Translations under genes and position numbers: made by a program
Shown here: piece by piece, positions 44,939 through 54,542 of the stretch
How the letters are laid out: each line of letters opens with the position of its first letter
How positions within the stretch are numbered: the first letter of the stretch is position 1
The notes under the pieces: generated by a model
Seen by the model: only the letters and a program-made list of their open reading frames with translations
Database searches by the model: none
What the model was told of the DNA's origin: nothing
Origin: Caballeronia sp. SBC1
GTDB lineage: Bacteria > Pseudomonadota > Gammaproteobacteria > Burkholderiales > Burkholderiaceae
DNA length: 64,000 nt
NCBI RefSeq assembly: GCF_011493005.1
Contig: NZ_CP049158.1
Coordinates: forward strand, 1,674,001 to 1,738,000
Direction of reading: 5' to 3'

Positions 44939-45532
44939 ATGAGCAGACTCCTTTTGCTTGCTGCGCTGACACTAGGTGCGACGCTAGGACCCATGCAGGG
45001 CGCGGTGGCTCAGGAACGTGCCCCGGAAGCCGCCCAGCAAGACGCAGCAGCCAGCAACGCCACCGTCGAGGCCACTCACCAGGTCTCCCGCCTGATCTCC
45101 CAGAAGTTCGGCGTCGCGCGGGCAAAAGCGGAGCAGATTTCAGCCGCGGTCATGTCAGCAGCATCGAAATACTCGCTCCCCCCCGCCCTCCTCCTCGCCA
45201 TCATCTCCGTTGAATCCCGCTTCAAGGAAAAGGCCCGCGGCTCTAATGGTGCGACCGGGCTGATGCAGGTCGTGCCAGCCGCCCACAGGCAACTCGTGCG
45301 CAACATCGACCTGACGGAAGCAAGCGCGAATATTGAAGCGGGATCGGCCATTCTTCACGGTTATGTCCAGTCCGCTCGCGGCGATGTGGGCGCAGCCCTG
45401 AAGAGTTACGGCGGCTCGAAAGCCTACGCGGAAAAGATCAGCCTGCGAGCCAAGGCGTTCGCTCCGCAATTCGGCTCCGGCACCGTTGCTGATGGCGATG
45501 CAGACACCAACACTGAAACGACCGGCGACTGA
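44939..45532 (+). CDS. Lytic transglycosylase (SLT domain), periplasmic
   Basis: A 197-aa peptidoglycan lytic enzyme. The signal peptide (LLLLAALTLGATLGPMQGAVA) leads to a secreted protein. The SLT domain has the catalytic Glu in LLAIISVESRFKEKARGSNG (about residue 90), GATGLMQVVPAAHR and the C-terminal ALKSYGGSKAY. Expected action: cleavage of the MurNAc-GlcNAc bond with 1,6-anhydro formation. It stands alone with its own promoter, convergent with the hybrid kinase gene. Confidence 0.9.
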   Translation: MSRLLLLAALTLGATLGPMQGAVAQERAPEAAQQDAAASNATVEATHQVSRLISQKFGVARAKAEQISAAVMSAASKYSLPPALLLAIISVESRFKEKARGSNGATGLMQVVPAAHRQLVRNIDLTEASANIEAGSAILHGYVQSARGDVGAALKSYGGSKAYAEKISLRAKAFAPQFGSGTVADGDADTNTETTGD

Positions 45533-45598
45533 CTTCCTGACTCCCCGCCGCTTCAGCGTTCTGCGGTTATTTCCATCACCAAATAGCGCGTCGATGAG

Positions 45599-47842
45599 TT
45601 AGCCCAGCACCAGCTCCCGCAGTTCGTCGATGTTGAACGGCTTCGCAAGAATGGTCACCCCGGTGTGGCGCGCGCGCTCAAATTCGTCGGCATACCCGGT
45701 CATCAACGCGATCCGCTGCGAGGGCCACGCGCCGCGCACTTTCTCAGCCAGGTCGATACCGTTAAGCCGGCCAGGCATTTGGATATCCGACAACACCAAG
45801 TCGAAGCGGCTGCCGTCGCTGAGCAGGTCGAAGGCTTTGTCGGCGGTGAGCTCGTGACGCACCTCGCAGCCAAAGGTCGAGAGCACCGCCGCCACGCCCG
45901 CTGCAACCTCCTCGTTGTCTTCCACCAGCAAGATCGAACCCGAATGCTGCCCGGCCGGTGCAGCGTTGCCCGTGGAATCCGCCGTGGGGGCAGCGTCGTC
46001 CGGCGCAATCACCGACGCGGCGGCTGGACCGTGGTATCGAGGCAGATAAAGACGCACGGTCGTGCCGCGCCCCGGAACGCTGTCAAGACGCGCAGTACCG
46101 CCCACCTGTTCGCATGCCGCCAGCACTTGCGCCAACCCAAGCCCCGTGCCCGAGCCGCTCAGCTTGGTCGTGAACAGCGGCTCGAATGCACGCCGTGCGG
46201 TGATTTCCGACATGCCCTCGCCGCTGTCGGTGAAGGCGAGCAGCGCGTATTCACCGTCGGGCAAAGCGTTGTCGGCCGTCACGCGAACATTCTGGCTGCG
46301 GATGACAAAACGGCCGCCTTGAGGCATCGCATCGCGGGCATTCACAGCAATGTTGATGATCGCGAACTCAAGTTCGGTGGCGTCCGCGCGAACCTGCCAC
46401 ATGTCCGGCGAGACTTGTATCTTCACTTGGACCTTCTCGCCGGCCGCCGTTTCGATCAGGCCGGCCGCCGCGGGCAGCCAGACAGCGAGGTCGATCGGTT
46501 CCTGCTTGAGCGGTTGCTTGCGCGCAACGCTCAGCAAGCGCCGCGCGAGCGCTCCGGCACCGGCGGTGGCACGCTCCACTGCCAGGACTTCCCTTTCAAG
46601 CCCATTGAAATTCTTGCGCCGAGCGAGCTCCATATTCGCCGCCACCACCATCAGCAAGTTGTTGAAGTCGTGCGCCACGTTGGCGACCAGATTGCCGAGC
46701 GCGCCCATGCGCCGCAATTGCCGGCTGGATGCTTCGGCCGAGAGCCGCATCGCGACTTCCGCCTGCCAGCGCTCCCATGCAGCCTGCTGCGCGCGCAACT
46801 GGCGCAATGAAAACAGCACAAGCACCCAGACCGCGATAGACGGCACCGCCGTGATCACCACGATCAACGTGTAGTGCTGCCGCCATTCCCCGAAGATCGT
46901 GGCGGTCGGAATGGCGCTTGTCACATAGAGCGGGTAGTCCCCCACGCGTCGAAACGCCACCACGCGCTCAACGCCGTCAATACTCGAGCGGATCCGCACG
47001 CGCCCGAACAGTTCGTTGTTGCGCATGGCGTTGGTGAACCCGGTGTCGCGGGCGTGGGTGATGCCGGCGCGGCTGGGCGGCTCGCGCACCAGAATGCCGC
47101 CGTCGCGCCGGAACAAGCCGACGCTCATGCCAGCTTCACCATTCGACAGATCGCGATAGAAGCCTGCGAAATAATCGCGTTTGAGCGCGATCGACACGAC
47201 GCCCGCAAAACGGCCGTCGTTCAGGCTGCGCCCAACGCTGGTCGTGAATACATCGGTTTGCTGGACGCTGCCGAGGAGTGGCAGAGAAAAATAGGGATCC
47301 GGGCGGATGGAGCGAGCAGAAGTGAAGTCGTCGCGATTGGCGATCGAGACGGCTGGCACGGGGAAAAAGCGGTCGCTGGCGAGCATTTCGCCTTTCACGC
47401 CAAAGATGGTGATTCCGGCCACCTGGGAAAACGATTCGCCGATTTCGCTCAGGCGGTCATGGATGGCTTTCTGATTCGCGCTGATCTGGGCGTCGTCGCT
47501 GTCGGCGAGCATTTCCACAATACGCGTCGAGATTTCGCGGTTGAGGTCGAGCACCTTGACGGCTTGTTCGTCGGCGACACGGGCCACACGGTCGGCGACA
47601 TCGTCGGATTCGCTCATGCGGCGCTGGAAATCGTAATAACCGTAGCCAAGCAGGAACACGATCGGAAAGAGGATCGACGCCGCCAGCACGACCAGCAGGA
47701 TTCGCCGGGTCGCGGCGAAATTGCGCAACGGCAATGGCAAGTCGAGTGCAGCGGAATCCGAAGAGTGCAAAGCGTCAAGGCTCCAAGGTTGGGTTCGCTC
47801 GCGCCAAGGTTGATCGGCTCGCGCTCGAAGCAGACCTGCCAA
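45599..47842 (-). CDS. Membrane hybrid histidine kinase with C-terminal receiver
   Basis: A 747-aa sensor. TM1 is near residue 50 (ILLVVLAASILFPIVFLLGYGYY), followed by a periplasmic PDC-like sensor (~75-290), TM2 (~320-345), and an H-box VAHDFNNLLMVVAANMELA (phospho-His ~405). The ATPase domain has FAIINIAVNARDAMPQGG and GTGLGLAQVL. The receiver (~625-745) has its phospho-Asp in LVLSDIQMPGR. The start is a TTG with a weak site; no better in-frame start precedes TM1, so the exact N-terminus is uncertain. No response regulator or HPt is adjacent. Confidence 0.9.
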   Translation of the reverse strand: MAGLLRARADQPWRERTQPWSLDALHSSDSAALDLPLPLRNFAATRRILLVVLAASILFPIVFLLGYGYYDFQRRMSESDDVADRVARVADEQAVKVLDLNREISTRIVEMLADSDDAQISANQKAIHDRLSEIGESFSQVAGITIFGVKGEMLASDRFFPVPAVSIANRDDFTSARSIRPDPYFSLPLLGSVQQTDVFTTSVGRSLNDGRFAGVVSIALKRDYFAGFYRDLSNGEAGMSVGLFRRDGGILVREPPSRAGITHARDTGFTNAMRNNELFGRVRIRSSIDGVERVVAFRRVGDYPLYVTSAIPTATIFGEWRQHYTLIVVITAVPSIAVWVLVLFSLRQLRAQQAAWERWQAEVAMRLSAEASSRQLRRMGALGNLVANVAHDFNNLLMVVAANMELARRKNFNGLEREVLAVERATAGAGALARRLLSVARKQPLKQEPIDLAVWLPAAAGLIETAAGEKVQVKIQVSPDMWQVRADATELEFAIINIAVNARDAMPQGGRFVIRSQNVRVTADNALPDGEYALLAFTDSGEGMSEITARRAFEPLFTTKLSGSGTGLGLAQVLAACEQVGGTARLDSVPGRGTTVRLYLPRYHGPAAASVIAPDDAAPTADSTGNAAPAGQHSGSILLVEDNEEVAAGVAAVLSTFGCEVRHELTADKAFDLLSDGSRFDLVLSDIQMPGRLNGIDLAEKVRGAWPSQRIALMTGYADEFERARHTGVTILAKPFNIDELRELVLG

Positions 47843-47916
47843 CAGTCAGTAACCGTTAGCAACTGGCAGACCTGTAAGCCCGATTCCCTGGCGACCAGGC
47901 GAAACAGCCAACCCTG

Positions 47917-48294
47917 TTACTGCGGCTTTGACATTGTCCCACTACCATTTGGCGATGCAGTGGTCGAATTGCTATTTGCGCTGGAACCATTGCTCTTCAT
48001 ATTAGGCGCGGCGCCTGTCCCCGTACCCATTCCACCACCCACGGCATTGCCGCCCGGCGCACCACTCATTCCCGCCCCGTTGGAGCCGCCTGCGTTGGCT
48101 CCGCCCATGCCGCCGCCGCCCACGCCCGCGCCACCAGCCGACCCTCCGCCCGCTGAACCGCCTCCCGCACCACCACCACCGGCACCACCGCCTGCACCGC
48201 CTCCCCCGCCCGCCTGCGCGTAAACACCACCCGCAGCGCCCGACAGACCCAGCACCAGCGCGGACACCAAAATCTTCTTCGATACGTGTTTCAT
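47917..48294 (-). CDS. Secreted glycine-rich low-complexity protein (125 aa)
   Basis: ATG 48294 has a perfect AAGGAGG site. The signal peptide (KKILVSALVLGLSGAAGGVYAQA) is followed by ~90 residues made mostly of Gly, Ala, Ser and Asn in GGAGG/GGSAGG-like repeats, and a Ser/Asn-rich tail. It has no catalytic motif. Likely exported; role unknown (such proteins are sometimes called PE-PGRS-like, which does not imply homology). Confidence 0.75.
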   Translation of the reverse strand: MKHVSKKILVSALVLGLSGAAGGVYAQAGGGGGAGGGAGGGGAGGGSAGGGSAGGAGVGGGGMGGANAGGSNGAGMSGAPGGNAVGGGMGTGTGAAPNMKSNGSSANSNSTTASPNGSGTMSKPQ

Positions 48295-48520
48295 TGCAGC
48301 CTCCTTGAACACCGTTGAGTGCGTTGCGCAGGACTTATGTCGCAACGCTCGCTCTCTGTCCAGTGCAAGGGGCATGCCGCGCAAGCAACTTATCGACGGG
48401 CGGTAACGCTTGCCTGGCGGGCGTTCCGGGGAACGTGCGCCAGCAGTAGATGTGACCTTGGGTTGATTTTTTGACCAGCTTTTGCTCACCATGTCGACTG
48501 ATTTCGGGGCTCGCAAAACA

Positions 48521-48548
48521 AGAAACCGGGCTTGCGGGCCCGGTTTCT
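48521..48548 (-). terminator. Rho-independent terminator after the tyrosine-repeat protein gene
   Basis: An 11-bp perfect stem AGAAACCGGGC / GCCCGGTTTCT with a 6-nt loop. On the minus strand it is followed by TGTTTTG. It ends the gene at 48579; the rest of 48295-48578 holds nothing else I can support. Confidence 0.75.
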
Positions 48549-48578
48549 TTACTGCGTAATATTTCGGTCGTTTCGGTC

Positions 48579-48923
48579 TTACCAGCCTTGTTGCTGGTAA
48601 TAACCTTGCTGCGGTTGCGGTCCGCACGGTACATAAGCACGCTGATAGTTGTCGAAGCAGTATCCCGGCGGCGGGCCCGGTTGCGCATAGACCGGTTGTG
48701 CATAAGCGGGTTGCGCGTAGACCGGCTGATACACCGGCTGCGCATAGACAGGTTGTGCGTAGACCGGCTGAGCCACGGCGGACCCTACCAGTGCGCCAAT
48801 CACTGCGCCGCCCAGCAATGCGCCCACTACCGCACCACCATCTCCGCCACCCCCGTGCGCGGACGCCTGACCTGACATGGCAAGACTTCCGGCCAACACC
48901 AACACTGCAGCTACGCGTTTCAT
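48579..48923 (-). CDS. Secreted protein with glycine zipper and QPVYA repeats (114 aa)
   Basis: The signal peptide (VAAVLVLAGSLAMSGQASA) precedes a Gly-rich segment AVVGALLGGAVIGALVG that resembles a glycine zipper. Then come about six copies of a five-residue QPVYA/QPAYA repeat and a Cys-, Pro-, Gln- and Tyr-rich tail (GYCFDNYQRAYVPCGP). It is likely envelope-associated. Conserved-looking in Burkholderia in my judgement, but function unknown. It has its own terminator downstream. Confidence 0.75.
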   Translation of the reverse strand: MKRVAAVLVLAGSLAMSGQASAHGGGGDGGAVVGALLGGAVIGALVGSAVAQPVYAQPVYAQPVYQPVYAQPAYAQPVYAQPGPPPGYCFDNYQRAYVPCGPQPQQGYYQQQGW

Positions 48924-49099
48924 TTGAGTTCTCCAGATCCCGTGGTCGGGACTATGGAGCTGATCTTATGCGGGTACCGAAGAAATAACTGATGCAGTTG
49001 GTAACGGATCATTTCAGCGGATACATATTCATCTGCCGTTTCCTCGTTTCCTGCTTCGTTTGCTGCGGACGAGTCCTCACTCGAAGGCCTCCGCGTCCT

Positions 49100-49849
49100 T
49101 CACGCCTCGGTCGATGCCCGCCGGATAGCACGCTCCACCGCGCCGGTTTCGCCGTGCGGCACGAAGATGTAGCCCTGTCCCCAGACCGTCTGGACATAAC
49201 GCGGATCGGATGGATCGGCTTCGAGCAAGCGCCTTAGCCGCCATATGGACACATCGAGACTGCGGTCCCTATACGTTTCCGCCTGACCCCGCAGCTTCTC
49301 GTTCAACTGCGCGCGCGTCAGCACGACCATCTCGTTTTTCACGAAGATCTTCAGCGTCGCAAATTCGCCGGAACGCAACGGCACACGTTCGCCGTTGTGA
49401 CGCAGCTCGCGCGCAGCAAAATCAACTTCGTAGGGACCGAAGCGGTAAGGCGGCCGGTCCTCCGGCGCACCCGGCGCCGCCGCGTCGCGACGTCTCAGGA
49501 CCGTGCGAATGCGCGCCAGCAGTTCGCGCGGATCGAAGGGTTTGGCCAGGTAATCGTCCGCGCCCAGTTCGAGGCCGATCACGCGATCGATCACATCCGA
49601 ACGCGCCGTCAGGAAGATCACGGGGATATCGTCGCCCGCCGCACGTAATTCGCGCAGCGCACTAATGCCGTCCTGCTCGGGCATCATCACGTCGAGCACG
49701 ACAATTGACGGCCGCTCTGCGTCAAGACGCCGTTTAAGGCCTGTACCGTCGTGCAGCACCGAGACTGCAAGGCCATTGCCTTGCAGATATTCGCGAACGA
49801 GGTCGCGCACTACGGGGTCGTCGTCGACGAGAAGAACATGATGGGTCAT
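49100..49849 (-). CDS. OmpR-family response regulator (orphan)
   Basis: A 249-aa regulator. The start is placed at ATG 49849 (MTHHVLLVDDD), where the receiver domain begins. The receiver has acidic pocket VDDD, phospho-Asp in VVLDVMMPEQDG (about residue 54), Thr in FLTARS and Lys in LAKPFDP. The winged-helix DNA-binding domain follows (VPLRSGEFATLKIFVKNEMVVL and VWGQGYIFVP). It is very similar to the regulator at 50097, with long identical stretches, so the two are recent paralogues facing away from each other. No kinase is adjacent on its own strand. Confidence 0.92.
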   Translation of the reverse strand: MTHHVLLVDDDPVVRDLVREYLQGNGLAVSVLHDGTGLKRRLDAERPSIVVLDVMMPEQDGISALRELRAAGDDIPVIFLTARSDVIDRVIGLELGADDYLAKPFDPRELLARIRTVLRRRDAAAPGAPEDRPPYRFGPYEVDFAARELRHNGERVPLRSGEFATLKIFVKNEMVVLTRAQLNEKLRGQAETYRDRSLDVSIWRLRRLLEADPSDPRYVQTVWGQGYIFVPHGETGAVERAIRRASTEA

Positions 49850-50096
49850 GCGAATCATTCTAAGACGCCAAAGCGCTTTTTCGCGACACGGATTCCTTTC
49901 CGCTTCTTTCATCGAATTGCACGGCAAGCAACGGTTCAATACGTCAGATCAAAGCGCTTAGCCGCCCGGGTCAACGCGCACGGGCTTTTCAAGCCGCTCC
50001 TCCCGGTCATTTTTGCGGGAGTTTCGAGTAAGAATCGGTAACCATCTTTGACTCGATGAAAAACCGTACGTTTTCGATGTTAGCTAAAATTTCACA

Positions 50097-50867
50097 ATGA
50101 CTACCTCTGTATTGATCGTCGACGACGACCTGGCCGTATGCGACCTCCTGAGCCGCTTCCTGAAAGCGCGCGGGCTGGATATTTCCGTTCTTCACGATGG
50201 CACCGGCCTGCGCCGGCGGCTGGAATATGCACGCCCCTCCATCGTGGTGCTCGACGTGATGATGCCGAACATGGACGGCCTCGCTGCGCTTCGCCAGGTG
50301 CGCGCCGCCGGTGACGACATCCCCGTGATCTTCGTCACCGCGCGCGACAGCGTGACGGACAAGGTAGAAGGGCTGGAACTCGGCGCGGACGATTACCTGT
50401 CGAAACCCTTCGATCCGCGCGAACTGCTCGCCCGTATCGACACCGTGTTGCGGCGGCGTGCGCCTGCGTCAACAGGACGGCCGGAAGCCTGTGCGAGCGA
50501 ACGGTTCGGGCGCTTCGAGCTCGACTTCGTCACGCGAGCGCTGGTGAGCGGCAACGAGCGCATCCCGCTGCGCGACAGCGAATTCGCGTTGCTCAAGGTG
50601 CTCGTACGGCATCCGTACAAAGTCTTGTCTCGCGTGCTGATCCACGACCTCGTGCATCGCGACGACAGCACCTTCAGCGACCGCAGCCTCGACGTGCCAA
50701 TCTGGCGGCTGCGCAGAATTATCGAAGAAGATCCGGCTAGCCCGCGTCATGTTCAGACAGTGCGCGGCCAGGGTTATGTGTTCATTCCCGATCCCGATGG
50801 TGCACGCAACACGAACACGGCGACGCAACCGGCGCCGGCCGCGCCCGACCGCGCTTCTACCGTATGA
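50097..50867 (+). CDS. OmpR-family response regulator (paired with sensor kinase)
   Basis: A 256-aa two-component regulator. The receiver has VDDD, phospho-Asp in VVLDVMMPNMDG (about residue 53), FVTARD and LSKPFDPRELLAR. The winged helix carries IPLRDSEFALLKVLVR and VRGQGYVFIP. Its stop overlaps the start of the sensor kinase (50864) by 4 bp, so they form one operon. The divergent paralogue at 49100 shares the ~250-bp intergenic region, probably with mutual or self-regulation. Confidence 0.93.
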   Translation: MTTSVLIVDDDLAVCDLLSRFLKARGLDISVLHDGTGLRRRLEYARPSIVVLDVMMPNMDGLAALRQVRAAGDDIPVIFVTARDSVTDKVEGLELGADDYLSKPFDPRELLARIDTVLRRRAPASTGRPEACASERFGRFELDFVTRALVSGNERIPLRDSEFALLKVLVRHPYKVLSRVLIHDLVHRDDSTFSDRSLDVPIWRLRRIIEEDPASPRHVQTVRGQGYVFIPDPDGARNTNTATQPAPAAPDRASTV

Positions 50868-52294
50868 AACTCTTCGGCACGGCGCGGGGTAACAATTCGC
50901 GCGGCAGCCAACGCGCCCGCATGGGGTCAGCTCACGACCGGAGTCGTGGTGGCCCCCGTCGCGGCAATCCGTTCAACACGCTGTTCGGGCGTATGGCGCT
51001 CATTTCACTGGTCGTGCTATTTGCCGTGCAAGCCTGCTGGTTCACGGTGCTCACCGTGCAGCGGCCGCATCACGACGCGGAAGGTTACGCGCGCGGATTG
51101 ATGCTTGTACTCGCCGCAGCCAACGACGACGCGCGTCAAGGCGTGCGGCTCGCGCCCGCGTTGAGCGTGCAGTTGGTGTTGTCCTCGAACCTGCCCGAAG
51201 GCATCACGCTGCGCGAGCCCGACAACGGTCCCGTCGTGCATTTGCTGCGTGAGTTGAGGAACGTGCTGCCGCCGGGCACGCGGCTCGCCGTCGATGGCCC
51301 CAAGCACGCGCAGCGTCTCTGGGTGCGTTATCCGAACAGTCCGAACTGGATCGTGACGCCGGTCGACCTGCCGCCCGCGCCGCCTATCCTGGTTGAATCG
51401 GTGGGTATGTTGCTGGCTGCCGTCATCCTGTCGCTGGTCGCGGCGTGGCAATTGCAGCGGCCGTTGTCACGCGTGGCGCAAGGCGCGCGTCAGTTCGGCG
51501 CGGGCGAGCGGCCGGTCCCGGTAGACGAGCGCGGACCGCGTGAGCTGCGTGACCTGATCCGCGCGTTCAACCAGATGATGCGGCGGATCAACGACGCCGA
51601 CGACGAGAAAGCCGTCATGCTCGCCGGCATCGCGCACGATCTGAAAGCGCCGCTCACGCGCCTGAAGCTGCGCGCGAGCGTGCTGGTGCAGGACGACGCC
51701 GAGCGCGCGCATTTCATTCGCGACATTGACTCCCTGACGCGCATCGTGCAGCAGTTCCTGGAATTTGCCGCCAACGTGTCCACGAGCGGACCGACCATCA
51801 ACGTGGACGATTTTCTCGCGGAACAGTTCGCGCAGGACGAAGCCGGCGATACCCCTCTGTTCCGCCTCGACCTGGGCGCCGGCGCTGCATTCCACTTGCC
51901 GCGCACCCTGCTGGACCGGCTGGTGACGAATCTGGTCGATAACGCGCTGGAACATGGCGCCCCGCCCGTCGACATCAGTACGGGCAAGCGCAATGACGAG
52001 TGGTTCATCACGGTGCGCGATTACGGCGATGGAATCCCGCCCGAGCGTCTGGACGATGCCCGCAAGCCGTTTGTCCGCCTGGACCCGGCGCGGGCGGGCG
52101 ATGGTCATTGCGGACTGGGACTCGCCATTGTTGTACGCCTCGCGCACGAACTCGGCGGCCGCTGCGATATCGGCAACGCGAAAGACGGTGGTCTCAGCGT
52201 GCGGATCGTCATTCCGATGGCCGAACCCACTCGCGCAGGTTGCAGCGCGGCTTTACACTCCGCCCGTGTGCCCGAAGCCGTCATGGCTTCCTGA
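50864..52294 (+). CDS. EnvZ-like sensor histidine kinase
   Basis: A 476-aa membrane kinase. TM1 is near residue 42-62 (MALISLVVLFAVQACWFTVL). A periplasmic sensor of ~100 residues is followed by TM2 near 175-195 (LVESVGMLLAAVILSLVAAW), a HAMP segment (RPLSRVAQGARQFGAG) and the H-box IAHDLKAPLTRLKLR (phospho-His ~260). The ATPase domain has NLVDNALEHGAPP and CGLGLAIVVRLAHE. It partners the regulator at 50097. The 3' end overlaps the convergent hybrid kinase gene by 14 bp. Confidence 0.93.
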   Translation: MKLFGTARGNNSRGSQRARMGSAHDRSRGGPRRGNPFNTLFGRMALISLVVLFAVQACWFTVLTVQRPHHDAEGYARGLMLVLAAANDDARQGVRLAPALSVQLVLSSNLPEGITLREPDNGPVVHLLRELRNVLPPGTRLAVDGPKHAQRLWVRYPNSPNWIVTPVDLPPAPPILVESVGMLLAAVILSLVAAWQLQRPLSRVAQGARQFGAGERPVPVDERGPRELRDLIRAFNQMMRRINDADDEKAVMLAGIAHDLKAPLTRLKLRASVLVQDDAERAHFIRDIDSLTRIVQQFLEFAANVSTSGPTINVDDFLAEQFAQDEAGDTPLFRLDLGAGAAFHLPRTLLDRLVTNLVDNALEHGAPPVDISTGKRNDEWFITVRDYGDGIPPERLDDARKPFVRLDPARAGDGHCGLGLAIVVRLAHELGGRCDIGNAKDGGLSVRIVIPMAEPTRAGCSAALHSARVPEAVMAS

Positions 52295-54542
52295 ACACCG
52301 CCTGTTCGAGTTCATCGAAGTTGAATGGCTTCGGCAGCAGGGTCGCGCCGCTCAACTCGTCGCCAAGCTCGGCCGCAATGCCCGTCCCATAACCCGATGC
52401 CAGCACCACATGCACGCGCGGCTGCAAACGCTTCATCGCGCGGGCGAGGTCGAGGCCCGACATGCCGGGCATGCGGACATCGGTGAGCAGGACATCGAAG
52501 GATTGCTGCGCGATCAGGTCCAGCGCGGCTTGCGCACTGTCCACTGCCAGCACTTTCGTGTCGAGCAACTCCAGCAGCTCGCGCGTCGCTTCGCGGGTGT
52601 TGGCGTCGTCCTCCACAATCAGGACGCGTAGTGGCTGAGGCTGAGGCGCGACCGGAACATGAGACGCGTCCGGCATATCGGGCGCTTCATAAACCCGCGT
52701 GCGGAACATCCAGCGCACCTTGCGCGCCAGCGCATCCCGCCGATACGGCTTGCTGATCAACGCCACGCCCGGATCGAGCCGGCCACCGTGAACAATCGCG
52801 TTTTCGGTGTATCCCGACGTAAACAGCACTTCCAGCGCCGGCAGCATTTCCTTCGCGCGGCGCGCCAGTTCGACGCTGCGCATGGGTCCCGGCATCACAA
52901 CGTCGGTGAACAGCAAATCGACGTGCATGCCGCTTTCAAGCACACTCAACGCGCTCTGGGCATCCGCGGCTTTCAGCACCTGATAGCCCAGCTGGGTCAG
53001 CATGTCCACAGCGGTCGCGCGTACGTTCGGATCGTCCTCCACCACCAGGATGGTTTCCGTGCCGCCCGTCACGGGATCATTCGCCGCTTCCGCGCGTGCG
53101 GCCTCGTCTTCCATGGAGCGAGGCAGATAAAGTCTGACCGTCGTACCGTGGCCCGGCTCGCTATAGAGCTTGATATGACCACCGGTCTGCTTCATGAAAC
53201 CGTACGCCATGCTCAAGCCCAGGCCGGTGCCGCGGCCTTCGGCCTTGGTCGTATAAAACGGCTCGAAGGCGCGCGCGAGTGTCTCCGGCGTCATGCCGCA
53301 ACCCGTGTCGGAGACGGCGACCATCACGTACTGGCCGCTCGCCAGGTCATGGTGATGGCGCGTGTAGTCGTCGTCGAGCATCGCGTTGCCCGCCTCGATG
53401 GTCAGGCGGCCCGCGCCGTCCATCGCGTCACGCGCGTTGATCGCCAGGTTCACGATCACGTTCTGCAAATGATTCGGATCGGCAAGCGTGTTCCACAAGC
53501 CGCCTGACACCACCGTTTCAAGTTCGATGGTTTCGCCAAGAACCCGGCGCAACATGTCGTCGGAACTGCGCAGCAGCCGCGAAATATCGAGCGCCACCGG
53601 TTCGAGCGGTTGCCGGCGCGCGAACGCCAGCAATTGCTGCGCGAGCTTCGCGCCGCGCTCGACTGCTTCATGCGCGCAGGCGAGGCGCCGCGTCAGGGTT
53701 TCGTTGCCGTTCGACTCCTGTGCGGCGAGCTGAAGGTTTCCGCCAATCACCTGCAGCACGTTGTTGAAATCGTGGGCCACGCCGCCGGTCAGCTTGCCAA
53801 CAGCTTCCATTTTCTGCGATTGCGCCAGCGCAGCCGCCGTTTCGCGTTGCTCCGTTTCACTCGCCCGCAGCGCCGCCAGCGCCTCTTCAATGCGGCCCTC
53901 CAGCGTCTCTCGATGCCGTTCCAGCGCATCGCTCAAGCGCTTTTGCTCCTGCAGCGCGGCGTCGAGCGAACGCACGCCAAGCACGCGCTCGGTAATATCG
54001 CGGGAAATCGATACAAACCATTCCGCACCGCCTGGCCCGTTCACCGGCGACACCGAGACGTCCCAGTATTTCGGCGTGCCTTTGGCTGTCCGGCAGGGCG
54101 CTTCGAAGCGCGAATGACGGCCTTGCCGGGCGTTATCGATCGCGTCCACCAGCAGATGCCGCGATTCCTCCGGCCACAGGGACGCCCACGACTTGCCCTT
54201 GAGCGGGGCGAAGTCATCGATTTCCATCAGGCAGATGCCGTTGGCGTTCATGAATTCGAGCGTGCCGTCGAGCCGCAGAATCTTGATGCAATCGGTGCTG
54301 CCGTTCAGCACACTCAGGAAAAATCCGCCAGAATCGAGCGAAAGTGCGGGCTTGTTATCGGGCGCGGTATCTGTCGCGGGCGGGCTCGTCAGCTCTTGCT
54401 CAGCCGCTATGGCGCCATGAAAACCGAACGGCTTGTCGGCAAGGGCCGCAGGGTCGGGCTGCTGGACCGGCGCCGGGATGCTGTACGCACCCGTGTCGTC
54501 GAGACGTGCGATCACGGGATCGGGACTAGCTGAGTCGGTCAT
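52281..54542 (-). CDS. Cytoplasmic PAS hybrid histidine kinase with two receivers
   Basis: A 753-aa kinase (start chosen at ATG 54542; a longer frame upstream is likely not translated). PAS domain ~65-190 (SVLNGSTDCIKILRLDGTLE; WFVSISRDITERV), a short coiled coil, H-box GGVAHDFNNVLQVIGG (phospho-His ~270), ATPase region (NLAINARDAMDGAG, GTGLGLSMAYG). Two receiver domains follow (LLFTDVVMPGPMRS and VLLTDVRMPGMSG). No membrane segment is seen, so it senses a cytoplasmic cue. It has no obvious output domain, so it probably feeds a phosphorelay elsewhere. Confidence 0.9.
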   Translation of the reverse strand: MTDSASPDPVIARLDDTGAYSIPAPVQQPDPAALADKPFGFHGAIAAEQELTSPPATDTAPDNKPALSLDSGGFFLSVLNGSTDCIKILRLDGTLEFMNANGICLMEIDDFAPLKGKSWASLWPEESRHLLVDAIDNARQGRHSRFEAPCRTAKGTPKYWDVSVSPVNGPGGAEWFVSISRDITERVLGVRSLDAALQEQKRLSDALERHRETLEGRIEEALAALRASETEQRETAAALAQSQKMEAVGKLTGGVAHDFNNVLQVIGGNLQLAAQESNGNETLTRRLACAHEAVERGAKLAQQLLAFARRQPLEPVALDISRLLRSSDDMLRRVLGETIELETVVSGGLWNTLADPNHLQNVIVNLAINARDAMDGAGRLTIEAGNAMLDDDYTRHHHDLASGQYVMVAVSDTGCGMTPETLARAFEPFYTTKAEGRGTGLGLSMAYGFMKQTGGHIKLYSEPGHGTTVRLYLPRSMEDEAARAEAANDPVTGGTETILVVEDDPNVRATAVDMLTQLGYQVLKAADAQSALSVLESGMHVDLLFTDVVMPGPMRSVELARRAKEMLPALEVLFTSGYTENAIVHGGRLDPGVALISKPYRRDALARKVRWMFRTRVYEAPDMPDASHVPVAPQPQPLRVLIVEDDANTREATRELLELLDTKVLAVDSAQAALDLIAQQSFDVLLTDVRMPGMSGLDLARAMKRLQPRVHVVLASGYGTGIAAELGDELSGATLLPKPFNFDELEQAVFRKP

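Noticed and set aside
46874..48223. A 449-aa frame ending in a long proline-rich tail
   Set aside because: The proline-rich part is the antisense of the glycine-rich gene, and the rest is antisense of the hybrid kinase.
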